This document shows positions 5,501 to 12,997 of a DNA stretch of 15,919 nt, piece by piece. Made by a program: the position numbers and the translations under genes. The stretch is from an uncultured Collinsella sp. (lineage in GTDB: Bacteria; Actinomycetota; Coriobacteriia; Coriobacteriales; Coriobacteriaceae), in NCBI GenBank assembly GCA_934621885.1, contig CAKTUH010000013.1, positions 1 to 15,919 of the forward strand, written 5' to 3'. Under the pieces are notes generated by a model. That model saw nothing but the letters and a program-made list of their open reading frames with translations. It was not told the origin of the DNA and searched no databases. The first letter of the stretch is position 1. Every line of letters starts with the position of its first letter.

Positions 5501-6715
5501 ATGGCCGATAAGATCCAGTGGGCGGGCAACACGATGCCCAAGAGCGATGACAAGCACTTGGGAATCATGAGCCTCGACCACGTGAAGAAGGCCCGCGCCT
5601 TCCACCAGTCGTTCCCCCAGTACACCGTCACTCCGCTTGCCCGCCTGGATGGCCAGGCCGCGCGCCTGGGCCTGTCCAACCTGTGCGTTAAGGACGAGAG
5701 CTATCGCTTTGGCCTTAACGCCTTTAAGGTTCTGGGCGGTTCGTTTGCCATGGCCAATTACATTGCCGACGAGACCGGCAAGGACGTTGCCGAGTGCACC
5801 TTCGATTACCTGACCTCCGATCAGCTTGCCAAGGACTTTGGCCAGGCTACCTTCTTTACCGCCACCGACGGCAACCATGGCCGCGGCGTGGCATGGGCTG
5901 CCAACAAGCTGGGCCAGAAGGCCGTCGTGCACATGCCCAAGGGTTCTACCAAGCCCCGCTTCGATAACATCGCAGCCGAGGGCGCCACGGTGACCATCGA
6001 AGAGGTTAACTACGACGAGTGCGTGCGCATGGCCGCCGCCGAGGCCGATGCCTGCGAGCGCGGCGTCATCGTTCAGGACACCGCCTGGGAGGGCTACGAG
6101 AAGATTCCGTCTTGGATCATGGAGGGCTACGGCACCATGGCTTCCGAGGCTGCCGAGCAGCTGCGCGAGATGGCCATCAACCGCCCGACGCACGTCTTTG
6201 TCCAGGCTGGCGTGGGTTCGCTCGCCGGCGCCGTGGTGGGCTACTTCACCAACCTGTATCCCGATAACCCGCCCACCTTTGTTGTGGTCGAGTGCGCTCC
6301 TGCCGCCTGCCTGTACAAGGGCGCTGCCGCCGGCGACGGCGACCCGCGCATCGTGGACGGCGACATGCCCTCCATCATGGCCGGCCTGTGCTGCGGCGAG
6401 CCCAACATCCTGGGCTGGGATATCCTGCGCAACCACACCACCGCCTTCGTGTCCTGCCCCGACTGGGTTACCGCTCGCGGCATGCGCACCCTGGGCGCTC
6501 CCGAGAAGGGCGATCCGCGCGTCATCTCCGGCGAGTCCGGCGCTGTGACCACCGGCCTGGTCGAGACCCTCATGCTCGATCCCGAGTACGCCGAGCTCAA
6601 GGAGCTCATCGGCCTGGACAAGACGAGCTCCGTGCTCTGCTTCTCCACCGAGGGCGACACCGATCCGGATCAGTACCGTCGCATCGTCTGGGAGGGCGAG
6701 TACCCGACTTGCTAG
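5501..6715 (+). CDS. ygeX: 2,3-Diaminopropionate ammonia-lyase
   Basis: A 404-residue, PLP-dependent enzyme of the YgeX family (E. coli protein about 398). It converts 2,3-diaminopropionate to pyruvate and two ammonia. FGLNAFKVLGG places the PLP lysine at K76. TDGNHGRGVAW supplies D123 and QDTAWEGY supplies D193, matching the two catalytic aspartates of the E. coli enzyme. GVGSLAGAV (about 217-225) is the phosphate-binding loop. AAGGAG lies about 9 nt before the ATG. Codons are strongly biased to C- and G-ending forms, which suggests high expression. It diverges from the YheO/DauR-type regulator, with two operators upstream, and is followed by a large inverted repeat that probably ends or attenuates its transcript. 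In purine-degrading gut bacteria this enzyme is proposed to deliver ring carbon to central metabolism as pyruvate. Confidence 0.95.
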   Translation: MADKIQWAGNTMPKSDDKHLGIMSLDHVKKARAFHQSFPQYTVTPLARLDGQAARLGLSNLCVKDESYRFGLNAFKVLGGSFAMANYIADETGKDVAECTFDYLTSDQLAKDFGQATFFTATDGNHGRGVAWAANKLGQKAVVHMPKGSTKPRFDNIAAEGATVTIEEVNYDECVRMAAAEADACERGVIVQDTAWEGYEKIPSWIMEGYGTMASEAAEQLREMAINRPTHVFVQAGVGSLAGAVVGYFTNLYPDNPPTFVVVECAPAACLYKGAAAGDGDPRIVDGDMPSIMAGLCCGEPNILGWDILRNHTTAFVSCPDWVTARGMRTLGAPEKGDPRVISGESGAVTTGLVETLMLDPEYAELKELIGLDKTSSVLCFSTEGDTDPDQYRRIVWEGEYPTC

Positions 6716-6731
6716 CGAGTCTAACCTGGCC

Positions 6732-6849
6732 GGGCAGCGGAGCATATGTTTACTCCCTGCTCGGACAGTCCTGCTCGCACGGAGAGCACATTAAGTGCTC
6801 TCCGGCTCGTGCGGAACTCGCGACGGAGCAAACATATGCTCCGCTGCCC
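6732..6849. repeat. Nested 118-nt inverted repeat
   Basis: Outer arms of 25 bp (6732-6756 and 6825-6849) pair with a single mismatch; the core is GGAGCATATGTTT against AAACATATGCTCC. A second perfect 9-bp stem (GGAGAGCAC 6781-6789, GTGCTCTCC 6795-6803) lies at the centre with a 5-nt loop. The linkers between arms pair only partly. The mismatch is A-C if the plus strand is transcribed but a G-U wobble on the minus strand. It starts 16 bp after the ygeX stop. It could be a dispersed palindromic element, a processing site or a transcript end; no T-run follows. Confidence 0.8.
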
Positions 6850-6953
6850 TACGTTAACTTGCTTGCCGGGTGCTCGACCTCACGTTGCTTGGCACAAGTG
6901 ATCTATCTGAAATATCTACCTGTAGGTAAACCCTTGTAGAAAGGTTAACTGTT
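6850..6953 (+). promoter_or_regulatory. Upstream region of ygeY
   Basis: This 104-bp space probably holds the ygeY promoter. TTGGCA at about 6893-6898 followed after 18 bp by TATCTA is the best -35/-10 pair, but it is weak. A perfect small dyad, TACCT-GT-AGGTA (6917-6928), overlaps the end of this promoter and could be an operator. GAAAGG precedes the ygeY start by 9 nt. Confidence 0.35.
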
Positions 6954-8339
6954 ATGACTAAAGAACTCGATTTCGAGGCAATTAAAAACGCTGCTGAGTC
7001 TCATCGTGCGGACATGACGCGTTTTCTTCGCGCTATGATATCTCACCCCTCTGAGTCTTGCGAGGAGGGCGAGGTTGTTGCCTGCATCAAGGCCGAGATG
7101 GAGGCCCTCGGTTATGACGAGGTTAAGGTCGACGGCCTGGGCAACGTCATGGGCTTTATGGGCGAGGGCGACAAGATCATCGCCATCGACTCCCACATCG
7201 ACACCGTCGGCATCGGCAACATCGAGAACTGGGATGCCGATCCCTATGAGGGCTACGAGACCGACGAGATCATCTACGGCCGCGGCGGCTCCGACCAGGA
7301 GGGCGGCATGGCTTCTGCTACCTACGCCGCCAAGATGATGAAGGACATGGGTCTCATCCCCGAGGGCTACAAGATCATGGTCGTCGGCACCGTCCAGGAA
7401 GAGGACTGCGACGGCATGTGCTGGCAGTACATCTACAACAAGGACGGCATTAAGCCCGAGTTCGTTATTTCCACCGAGCCCACCGACGGCGGCATCTATC
7501 GCGGTCACCGCGGCCGCATGGAGATCCGCGTCGACGTTCACGGCACCTCCTGCCACGGCTCCGCTCCCGACCGCGGCGACAACGCCATCTACAAGATGGC
7601 CGACATCATCGCCGACGTCCGCGCCCTCAACAACAACGGCTGCGACGAGTCGACCGACATCAAGGGCCTCGTCAAGATGCTCGATCCCAAGTACAACCCC
7701 GAGCACTTCGAGGACGCCCGCTTCCTGGGCCGCGGCACCTGCACCGTCAGCCAGATCTTCTACACCAGCCCCAGCCGCTGCGCTGTCGCTGACTCCTGCG
7801 CCATCTCCATCGACCGTCGCATGACCGCCGGCGAGACCTGGGAGTCCTGCCTGGACGAGATCCGCAACCTGCCGGCCGCCAAGAAGTACGGCGACGACGT
7901 GAAGGTCTCCATGTACATGTACGATCGTCCGTCCTGGACCGGCGAGGTCTACGAGACCGAGGCTTACTTCCCCACGTGGATCAACAAGGAGACCGCTCCG
8001 CACGTCAAGGCCCTCGTCGACGCCCACAAGGCCATGTTCGGTGACGAGCGCATCGGCTGCGAGCCCAGCATGGACAAGCGCACCGGTCGTCCGCTGTGCG
8101 ACAAGTGGACCTTCTCCACGAACTGCGTTTCCATCCAGGGCCGCTATGGCATCCCCTGCGTCGGCTTTGGCCCGGGTGCCGAGTCTCAGGCTCACGCTCC
8201 CAACGAGGTCACCTACAAGGACGACCTGGTCACCGCTGCCGCCATGTATGTGGCTGCCCTGAACCTCTACGATCCGAGCCAGGCCGATGGCGACGCCACC
8301 GTGTTCCGCGCCGGTCTGACCAACAACAAGATCGATTAG
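6954..8339 (+). CDS. ygeY: YgeY-family M20 metallo-hydrolase
   Basis: A 461-residue member of the M20 peptidase/deacetylase family, YgeY branch (E. coli protein about 400 residues, so this one is longer). Expected metal ligands are visible: SHIDTVG (H81, D83), [10 protein letters not shown] (D114, bridging), QEED (E149/E150, general base and ligand), STEPTDG (E175) and QAHAPNE (H414). The insert between about 190 and 290 is the lid or dimerisation domain. Family enzymes cleave amide bonds with two zinc ions in the cytoplasm. The true substrate is not established; within this cluster it is thought to act on a ring-opened purine product upstream of diaminopropionate. Codons are highly biased, as in ygeX and ygeW. 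It is flanked by structured intergenic spaces on both sides, so it may be its own transcription unit. Confidence 0.92.
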   Translation: MTKELDFEAIKNAAESHRADMTRFLRAMISHPSESCEEGEVVACIKAEMEALGYDEVKVDGLGNVMGFMGEGDKIIAIDSHIDTVGIGNIENWDADPYEGYETDEIIYGRGGSDQEGGMASATYAAKMMKDMGLIPEGYKIMVVGTVQEEDCDGMCWQYIYNKDGIKPEFVISTEPTDGGIYRGHRGRMEIRVDVHGTSCHGSAPDRGDNAIYKMADIIADVRALNNNGCDESTDIKGLVKMLDPKYNPEHFEDARFLGRGTCTVSQIFYTSPSRCAVADSCAISIDRRMTAGETWESCLDEIRNLPAAKKYGDDVKVSMYMYDRPSWTGEVYETEAYFPTWINKETAPHVKALVDAHKAMFGDERIGCEPSMDKRTGRPLCDKWTFSTNCVSIQGRYGIPCVGFGPGAESQAHAPNEVTYKDDLVTAAAMYVAALNLYDPSQADGDATVFRAGLTNNKID

Positions 8340-8360
8340 TCCCATTCCTCGATCTTGTTG
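8324..8360 (+). terminator. Hairpin spanning the ygeY stop codon
   Basis: CAACAAGATCGA (8324-8335) and TCGATCTTGTTG (8349-8360) form a perfect 12-bp stem with a 13-nt loop that contains the stop codon. No T-run follows. It may protect the ygeY 3' end or help termination together with the next hairpin. Confidence 0.5.
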
Positions 8361-8361
8361 A

Positions 8362-8386
8362 GCCGGGGATAGCTTGTGTCCCCGGC
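8362..8386 (+). terminator. Second hairpin after ygeY
   Basis: GCCGGGGA (8362-8369) and TCCCCGGC (8379-8386) form a perfect 8-bp, very GC-rich stem with a 9-nt loop, starting 1 bp after the previous hairpin ends. The tail is C-rich, not T-rich, so termination may be weak or Rho-assisted. Confidence 0.45.
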
Positions 8387-8395
8387 ACCCCCCTG

Positions 8396-8423
8396 TTGAC
8401 TTGGGGCCCGCGGTCGTTATCTC
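8396..8423 (+). promoter_or_regulatory. Candidate promoter of ygeW
   Basis: TTGACT (8396-8401) and TATCTC (8418-8423) are separated by 16 bp. The -35 is near-consensus and the -10 is moderate. The start would fall near 8430, giving a leader of about 110 nt. An 8-bp palindrome, ACGATCGT (about 8510-8517), lies within that leader. Confidence 0.35.
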
Positions 8424-8542
8424 CCATGCTTCCTCAACGGTAGCGGGTCCTCGTCATAGCGCTCTGCATGTTCTAGCCACACGCGCGTGCCGGAGCACAT
8501 CTATCCATTACGATCGTTCACATTTTTAGAAAGGACTTTTAC

Positions 8543-9745
8543 ATGGACGCTAAGTTTACCGAGCTCGTCGAGCAGCTGAACGGCCTCGATTTTAAGGGTA
8601 TGTACGGCAGCGACTTCCTGCATACCTGGGACAAGACCACCGACGAGCTCAAGGCTCTCTACATCGTTGCCGACGCCCTGCGTCAGCTGCGCGAGAACAA
8701 CGTCTCGTCCAAGATCTTCGACTCGGGTCTTGCCGTCTCCCTGTTCCGCGACAACTCCACCCGTACGCGCTTCTCCTTCTCTAAGGCCGCCAACCTGCTC
8801 GGCCTTGAGCTGCAGGACCTGGACGAGAAGAAGTCCCAGATCGCTCACGGCGAGACCGTCCGCGAGACCGCTACCATGATCTCCTTCATGGCCGACGTCA
8901 TCGGCATCCGCGACGACATGTACATCGGCAAGGGCGACGCCTACATGGCCGAGGTCTCCGAGTCTGTCCAGCAGGCTTACGAGGACGGCGTTTTGGATCA
9001 CCGTCCCACGCTCATCTCCCTGCAGTCCGATTCCGATCACCCCACGCAGTCCTCTGCCGACATGCTCTACCTCATCAACGAGTTTGGCGGCCTCGAGAAC
9101 CTCAAGGGCAAGAAGGTTGCCGTCACCTGGGCCTATTCGCCCTCTTACGGCAAGCCGCTGTCCTGCCCGCAGTCGCTGATCAGCCTGCTGCCCCGCTTTG
9201 GCATGGACGTCACTCTGGCTCACCCCGAGGGCTACGACCTCATGCCCGAGGTCGTCGAGCGCGCCAAGGGCTACGCCGCCGAATCCGGCACCACCTTTAA
9301 GCAGGTCAACACCATGGCCGAGGCCTTCGAGGGCGCCGACATCGTGATCCCCAAGAGCTGGGCTCCGTTTGCCGCCATGGAGAAGCGCACCAACCTGTAC
9401 GCCGAGGGCGACGACGCCGGCATCGCAGCGCTCGAGAAGGAGCTGCTCGCTCAGAACGCCACGCATCAGGATTGGTGCTCCACGACCGAGCTCATGGAGA
9501 AGACCGCCAACGGCCAGGACACCATCTTTATGCATCCGCTGCCCGCCGACATCTCCGGTGTCTCCTGCGAGCACGGCGAGGTCAACGCCGACGTCTTCGA
9601 CATGCACCGTGTGGGCATGTACAAGGAGGCCAGCTACAAGCCGTACGCCATCGCAGCCATGATGTTCCTGCAGAAGGTTGCCGATCCGGCCGCTACCCTC
9701 AAGGCCCTCGACGAGCGCAACACCGCTCGTTGGTTCCAGGCCTAA
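8543..9745 (+). CDS. ygeW: YgeW-type carbamoyltransferase (knotted family)
   Basis: A 400-residue protein of the aspartate/ornithine carbamoyltransferase superfamily, YgeW branch (E. coli about 396). The carbamoyl-phosphate loop is DNSTRTRFSF (70-79), with HPTQ (166-169) and HPLPAD (331-336) completing the expected motifs. The second domain begins near LKGKKVAVTW (188). Relatives have a trefoil knot and act as trimers. The natural substrate of YgeW is not established. The next gene encodes carbamate kinase 14 bp downstream, so the likely direction is phosphorolysis of a carbamoylated compound to carbamoyl phosphate, which is then used to make ATP. AAAGGA lies 8 nt before the ATG. Codons are strongly biased towards C/G endings. 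The name is firm; the substrate in this pathway is inferred to be a ureido product of purine ring opening. Confidence 0.93.
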   Translation: MDAKFTELVEQLNGLDFKGMYGSDFLHTWDKTTDELKALYIVADALRQLRENNVSSKIFDSGLAVSLFRDNSTRTRFSFSKAANLLGLELQDLDEKKSQIAHGETVRETATMISFMADVIGIRDDMYIGKGDAYMAEVSESVQQAYEDGVLDHRPTLISLQSDSDHPTQSSADMLYLINEFGGLENLKGKKVAVTWAYSPSYGKPLSCPQSLISLLPRFGMDVTLAHPEGYDLMPEVVERAKGYAAESGTTFKQVNTMAEAFEGADIVIPKSWAPFAAMEKRTNLYAEGDDAGIAALEKELLAQNATHQDWCSTTELMEKTANGQDTIFMHPLPADISGVSCEHGEVNADVFDMHRVGMYKEASYKPYAIAAMMFLQKVADPAATLKALDERNTARWFQA

Positions 9746-9759
9746 AGCTGGGCTGAGAA

Positions 9760-10710
9760 ATGGCTAAGCGTATTGTTGTCGCCCTGGGCGGAAACGCCCT
9801 CGGCGCCAACCTTCCCGAGCAGATGGAGGCCGTCAAGACGACTTCCAAGGCTATCGTCGACCTGATCGAGGAGGGCAACGAGGTTGTCGTCGTGCATGGC
9901 AACGGCCCCCAGGTGGGCATGATCGCCAACGCGATGGCAGAGCTCACGCGCTCTAACCCTCAGAAGTACATTCCCTGCCCGCTGTCCGTTTGCGGCGCCA
10001 TGAGCCAGGGCTACATTGGCTATGACCTGCAAAACGCCCTGCGCGAGGAAATGCTCGACCGCAACATCGACAAGGGTGTCGCCACCGTGCTCACCCAGGT
10101 CGAGGTTGCGGCGGACGATCCGGCCTTTGCCGACCCGGTCAAGCCGATCGGTCCGTGGATGAGCGAGGCCGAGGCCAAGGAGCTGGAGGCCGACCGCGGC
10201 TACCAGTTCATCCACGACGAGAAGCAGGGCTTTCGTCGCGTGGTTGCCTCGCCCAAGCCCGTGAACATCGTCGAGCTCGACACCATTAAGTCGCTCGTCG
10301 AGTCCAACCACGTGGTGATCTCCTGCGGCGGTGGCGGCATTCCCGTCACCAAGGCCCAGGGCAACCACCTTAAGGGCGCTGCCGCCGTCATCGATAAGGA
10401 CTTTGCGGCCGAGAAGCTCGCCGAGCAGCTCGATGCCGATGCCCTGATTATCCTGACGGCTGTGGAGAAGGTTGCCATTGGCTTTGGCACCGATCACGAG
10501 CAGTGGCTCGACACGCTGACCGCGGCTGACGTAAAGCGTCTGTCCGAGGCCAACGAGTTCGGTCGCGGCTCCATGCTGCCCAAGGTTCAGGCTGCCTCGA
10601 CGTTTGCCGAGAGCAAGCCGGGCCGCACGGCGCTCATCACGCTGCTCGAGAAGGCGCGTGACGGTCTTGCCGGCAAGACCGGTACCACGTTTACCGGCGA
10701 CGCTGAGTAG
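9760..10710 (+). CDS. arcC: Carbamate kinase
   Basis: A 316-residue amino-acid-kinase family protein, equivalent to E. coli YqeA (about 310). It makes ATP and carbamate from carbamoyl phosphate and ADP; carbamate then breaks down to CO2 and ammonia. Motifs in order are ALGGNAL (8-14), HGNGPQVG (46-53), SCGGGGIP (188-195), AAVIDKD (208-214) and GRGSMLPKV near 268-276. The start lies 14 bp after the ygeW stop with only a weak ribosome site (GAGAA close to the ATG), so translation is probably coupled to ygeW. Together the two genes form the energy-conserving step of the cluster. An intrinsic terminator follows at 10729-10763. The family is certain; the link to purine rather than arginine breakdown comes from the neighbours, since no arginine deiminase gene is present here. 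Confidence 0.95.
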   Translation: MAKRIVVALGGNALGANLPEQMEAVKTTSKAIVDLIEEGNEVVVVHGNGPQVGMIANAMAELTRSNPQKYIPCPLSVCGAMSQGYIGYDLQNALREEMLDRNIDKGVATVLTQVEVAADDPAFADPVKPIGPWMSEAEAKELEADRGYQFIHDEKQGFRRVVASPKPVNIVELDTIKSLVESNHVVISCGGGGIPVTKAQGNHLKGAAAVIDKDFAAEKLAEQLDADALIILTAVEKVAIGFGTDHEQWLDTLTAADVKRLSEANEFGRGSMLPKVQAASTFAESKPGRTALITLLEKARDGLAGKTGTTFTGDAE

Positions 10711-10728
10711 GCATATCTGCACCATTGA

Positions 10729-10763
10729 GGAGGGTGCCCTGCGTCGCGGGGTGCCCTCCTTTG
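10729..10763 (+). terminator. Intrinsic terminator after carbamate kinase gene
   Basis: GGAGGGTGCCC (10729-10739) pairs with GGGTGCCCTCC (10749-10759) over 11 bp, including two G-U pairs, around a 9-nt loop. A short TTTG tail follows. It separates the ygeW-arcC unit from mocA. Confidence 0.65.
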
Positions 10764-10829
10764 TGCTATGGGGGGCCAAGGGGCGTTCGCTGGAAAACGA
10801 GTGCGTGCCTGTTCTGACGGAGTGCGAGC

Positions 10830-10857
10830 TTGCTATGGTGGGTATAGCAACTATGGT
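10830..10857 (+). promoter_or_regulatory. Candidate mocA promoter with overlapping dyad
   Basis: TTGCTA (10830-10835) and TATGGT (10852-10857) are 16 bp apart and could be -35 and -10. A perfect 7-bp inverted repeat, TTGCTAT (10830-10836) and ATAGCAA (10844-10850), covers the -35 and spacer, the normal place for a repressor site. The leader would be about 24 nt to the ATG at 10888. Confidence 0.35.
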
Positions 10858-10887
10858 GTCCAAGGCAGCCAGGGGAGGTTTGCGGAG

Positions 10888-11502
10888 ATGAAACTCGGTT
10901 GCGTCATTATGGCCTCGGGCGAGGGCAAGCGGTTTGGCTCTAACAAGATGCTTGCCGATATCTATGGCAAGCCGCTGATTGCCTGGACTATCGATTCGGT
11001 TCCCCGGGGCTTTGACGTTGTGGTTTCGACGCGTTGGCCCGAGGTCGCCCAGATTTGCGAGGACAAGCATTGCCCGTGCGTGCTGCACGATGGCAAGCTG
11101 CGCAGCGAAAGCGTCCGTGCGGGCCTTTCGTGGGGGGCGAGTCGCGGCTGGAAGGGTTGCCTCTTTTTGCCGGGCGACCAGCCGCTTGTGAGCGCGGGTT
11201 CTTTTGAGGCTATGGTTCGTGCATTTGATGAGCGTGGCCGCAAGCATCCGGTGCGTCTTGCGTGTAACGGTGAGCCTTCGAGCCCGGTGCTCTTTCCGGC
11301 GGAACTGTTCGATGCACTCATGTGTCTTGAGGGCAAGGACGGTGGCGGTTCGATTCTCAAGGACCGTATCGACGTGGTGCTGGTCGAGGCGCGTGCCTAC
11401 GAGCTGTGGGACGTCGATACCGCCAAGGGACAGCAACGCGTAACGGAGCATATCGCCGCCTGCTCGTATTTTGATCGCGTGGCCAACTGCATCAATCAAT
11501 AA
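10888..11502 (+). CDS. mocA: MocA/YgfJ-type molybdenum cofactor nucleotidyltransferase
   Basis: A 204-residue MobA-like NTP transferase, the counterpart of E. coli YgfJ (about 192 residues). The nucleotide loop is MASGEGKRFGSNK (8-20), the metal site PGDQP (95-99), and a late DVDT (175-178) completes the fold. MocA attaches CMP to molybdopterin, the form used by xanthine-dehydrogenase-like hydroxylases, in the cytoplasm. Its presence beside yqeB, yqeC and xdhC points to service of a selenium-dependent molybdenum hydroxylase. The frame is open back to 10768, but the start at 10888 has GGGGAGG 9 nt upstream and begins exactly at the conserved first strand (KLGCVIM). It sits 9 bp before the dihydropyrimidinase gene and is almost certainly co-transcribed with it. 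Specificity for CTP is inferred from family and context. Confidence 0.9.
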   Translation: MKLGCVIMASGEGKRFGSNKMLADIYGKPLIAWTIDSVPRGFDVVVSTRWPEVAQICEDKHCPCVLHDGKLRSESVRAGLSWGASRGWKGCLFLPGDQPLVSAGSFEAMVRAFDERGRKHPVRLACNGEPSSPVLFPAELFDALMCLEGKDGGGSILKDRIDVVLVEARAYELWDVDTAKGQQRVTEHIAACSYFDRVANCINQ

Positions 11503-11511
11503 GGAGCAATA

Positions 11512-12879
11512 ATGATCATCATCAAAAATGGCGCGCTCGTGACGCCACAGGGACTTCGCCGCGCCGATCTTGCCATGGATGGCGATAAGATCGTGCGGAT
11601 CGCCGCGGCGATTGAGCCGGCCGAGGGCGATACCGTCGAGGATGCCGCGGGCTGCTGGGTGTTTCCCGGCTTTATCGATGGCCACACGCACATGCAGTGC
11701 TGGACCGGCATGGATTGGACGGCCGATAGCTTTGAGACCGGTACGCGCGCGGCTGCCTGCGGCGGCACGACGACCATTGTGGACTACGCGACGGCCGATC
11801 GCGGCGTGACCATGCCCGATGCCTTGGCCGAGTGGCATCACCGCGCCGACGGAACCTGCACGGCAAACTACGCCTTTCACATGGCGCTTGCCGAGTGGAA
11901 CGACCGCAACCGCGCCGACCTTTCGGTCATGCGCGAGGCGGGCGTGTCGTCGTTCAAGACCTACTTTGCCTACGACCATCTGCGCCTGGACGACGCCGAG
12001 ACGCTGGAGGTGCTCGAGGAGCTCAAGCGTCTGGGCGGCATACTGTGCGTACACTGCGAGAACGGCACGCTGGTGAACGCGCTGCAGAAGCGCGTGTTTG
12101 AGCAGGGGATTCACGGACCTGAGGGCCATGCGCTTAGCCGTCCGGATGTGTGCGAGGCCGAGGCCGTGGGCCGTCTGCTGTATCTGGCGCACCTTGCCGG
12201 CGACGCTCCGGTCAACGTGGTGCACCTCTCGACCAAGCTGGGGCTCGAGGCCATCCGTGCCGCCAAGGCGCGCGGGCAGAAGAATATCTATGTCGAGACC
12301 TGTCCTCAATATCTGATGCTCGACGATACCTGCTATCTGGAGCAGGGTGAGGACGGCTTTGCCGGTGCCAAGTATGTGATGAGCCCGCCGCTGCGTCATG
12401 CGGGCGACCGTGCGGCACTGCGCGAGGCGCTTGTGGCCGGCGAGATCGATACCATCGCCACCGACCACTGCAGCTTTAACCTGCACGGGCAAAAGGACCG
12501 CGGGCGCGACGACTTCCGTGCGATTCCCAACGGCGGTCCCGGTGTGGAGCATCGCCCCGTCGCGATTGCCACGAGCTTTGAGGGACAGCTGGGCCCCGAG
12601 GATCTGTGCCGTCTGATGAGCGAGAACCCGGCGCGCGTCTTTGGCATGTATCCGCGCAAGGGCTGTCTTGCCGAGGGCGCCGACGCCGACGTGTGCGTGT
12701 GGGATCCGAGCGTGCGTTGGACCATCAGTGCCGCGACGCAGCATCAGGCCGTGGACTACACGCCGCTCGAGGGCTTTGAGGCGCACGGCCGCGCCAAGGC
12801 CGTGTTCGTGAACGGCGTGCTGGCAGCGCGCGACGGCGAGCCCACCGGAGCCCAACCCGGCCGCTACGTCCCCCGCTAA
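11512..12879 (+). CDS. hydA: Dihydropyrimidinase/hydantoinase (HyuA, YgeZ)
   Basis: A 455-residue cyclic amidohydrolase (E. coli HyuA/YgeZ 461). The metal centre is complete: DGHTHM (H58, H60), the carboxylated lysine in SSFKTYFAYD (K149), VHCENG (H181), VVHLST (H238) and ATDHC (D318). Such enzymes hydrolyse cyclic ureides such as dihydropyrimidines and hydantoins with two zinc ions. In the anaerobic purine cluster it probably opens a reduced purine-derived ring, giving a ureido acid that YgeW could process. The perfect AAGGAG lies 7 nt before the ATG. It follows mocA by 9 bp, so catabolic and cofactor genes share a transcript. A palindromic element follows its stop codon. The exact substrate in this organism is not determinable from sequence. 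Confidence 0.93.
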   Translation: MIIIKNGALVTPQGLRRADLAMDGDKIVRIAAAIEPAEGDTVEDAAGCWVFPGFIDGHTHMQCWTGMDWTADSFETGTRAAACGGTTTIVDYATADRGVTMPDALAEWHHRADGTCTANYAFHMALAEWNDRNRADLSVMREAGVSSFKTYFAYDHLRLDDAETLEVLEELKRLGGILCVHCENGTLVNALQKRVFEQGIHGPEGHALSRPDVCEAEAVGRLLYLAHLAGDAPVNVVHLSTKLGLEAIRAAKARGQKNIYVETCPQYLMLDDTCYLEQGEDGFAGAKYVMSPPLRHAGDRAALREALVAGEIDTIATDHCSFNLHGQKDRGRDDFRAIPNGGPGVEHRPVAIATSFEGQLGPEDLCRLMSENPARVFGMYPRKGCLAEGADADVCVWDPSVRWTISAATQHQAVDYTPLEGFEAHGRAKAVFVNGVLAARDGEPTGAQPGRYVPR

Positions 12880-12905
12880 TAGGAAAGCCGCCGGACCCCC
12901 TCCGC

Positions 12906-12972
12906 AGTTGCGGTGAAATAGTTCCTGTTTAGCCGCCAAATAGGCCGTTTCAGGAACTATTCCACCGCAACT
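12906..12972 (-). repeat. Palindromic element, copy 1
   Basis: Arms of 22 bp (12906-12927 and 12951-12972) pair with one mismatch around a 23-nt loop. The outer 16 bp (AGTTGCGGTGGAATAG when read on the minus strand) are identical to copy 2 at 15700-15766, while the inner stem (TTCCTG/CAGGAA) is different but still paired. Read on the minus strand the single mismatch is a G-U pair, as in copy 2 read on the plus strand, so the two copies are inverted relative to each other. It lies between the converging hydA and yqeC genes and may act as a shared transcript end. Confidence 0.8.
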
Positions 12973-12997
12973 TATATGTCTGGTGGGGCAGCGCCGG

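Noticed and set aside
6745..6906. Small plus-strand frame through the nested inverted repeat
   Set aside because: No ribosome site, and composition is dictated by the palindrome; likely a spurious frame of a repeat element.
5369..9607. Long minus-strand open frames opposite ygeX, ygeY and ygeW (458, 466 and 368 codons)
   Set aside because: Rich in Gly, Val, Leu, Ala and His with no recognisable domain, and exactly antisense to well-supported genes. They are shadows of codon bias.
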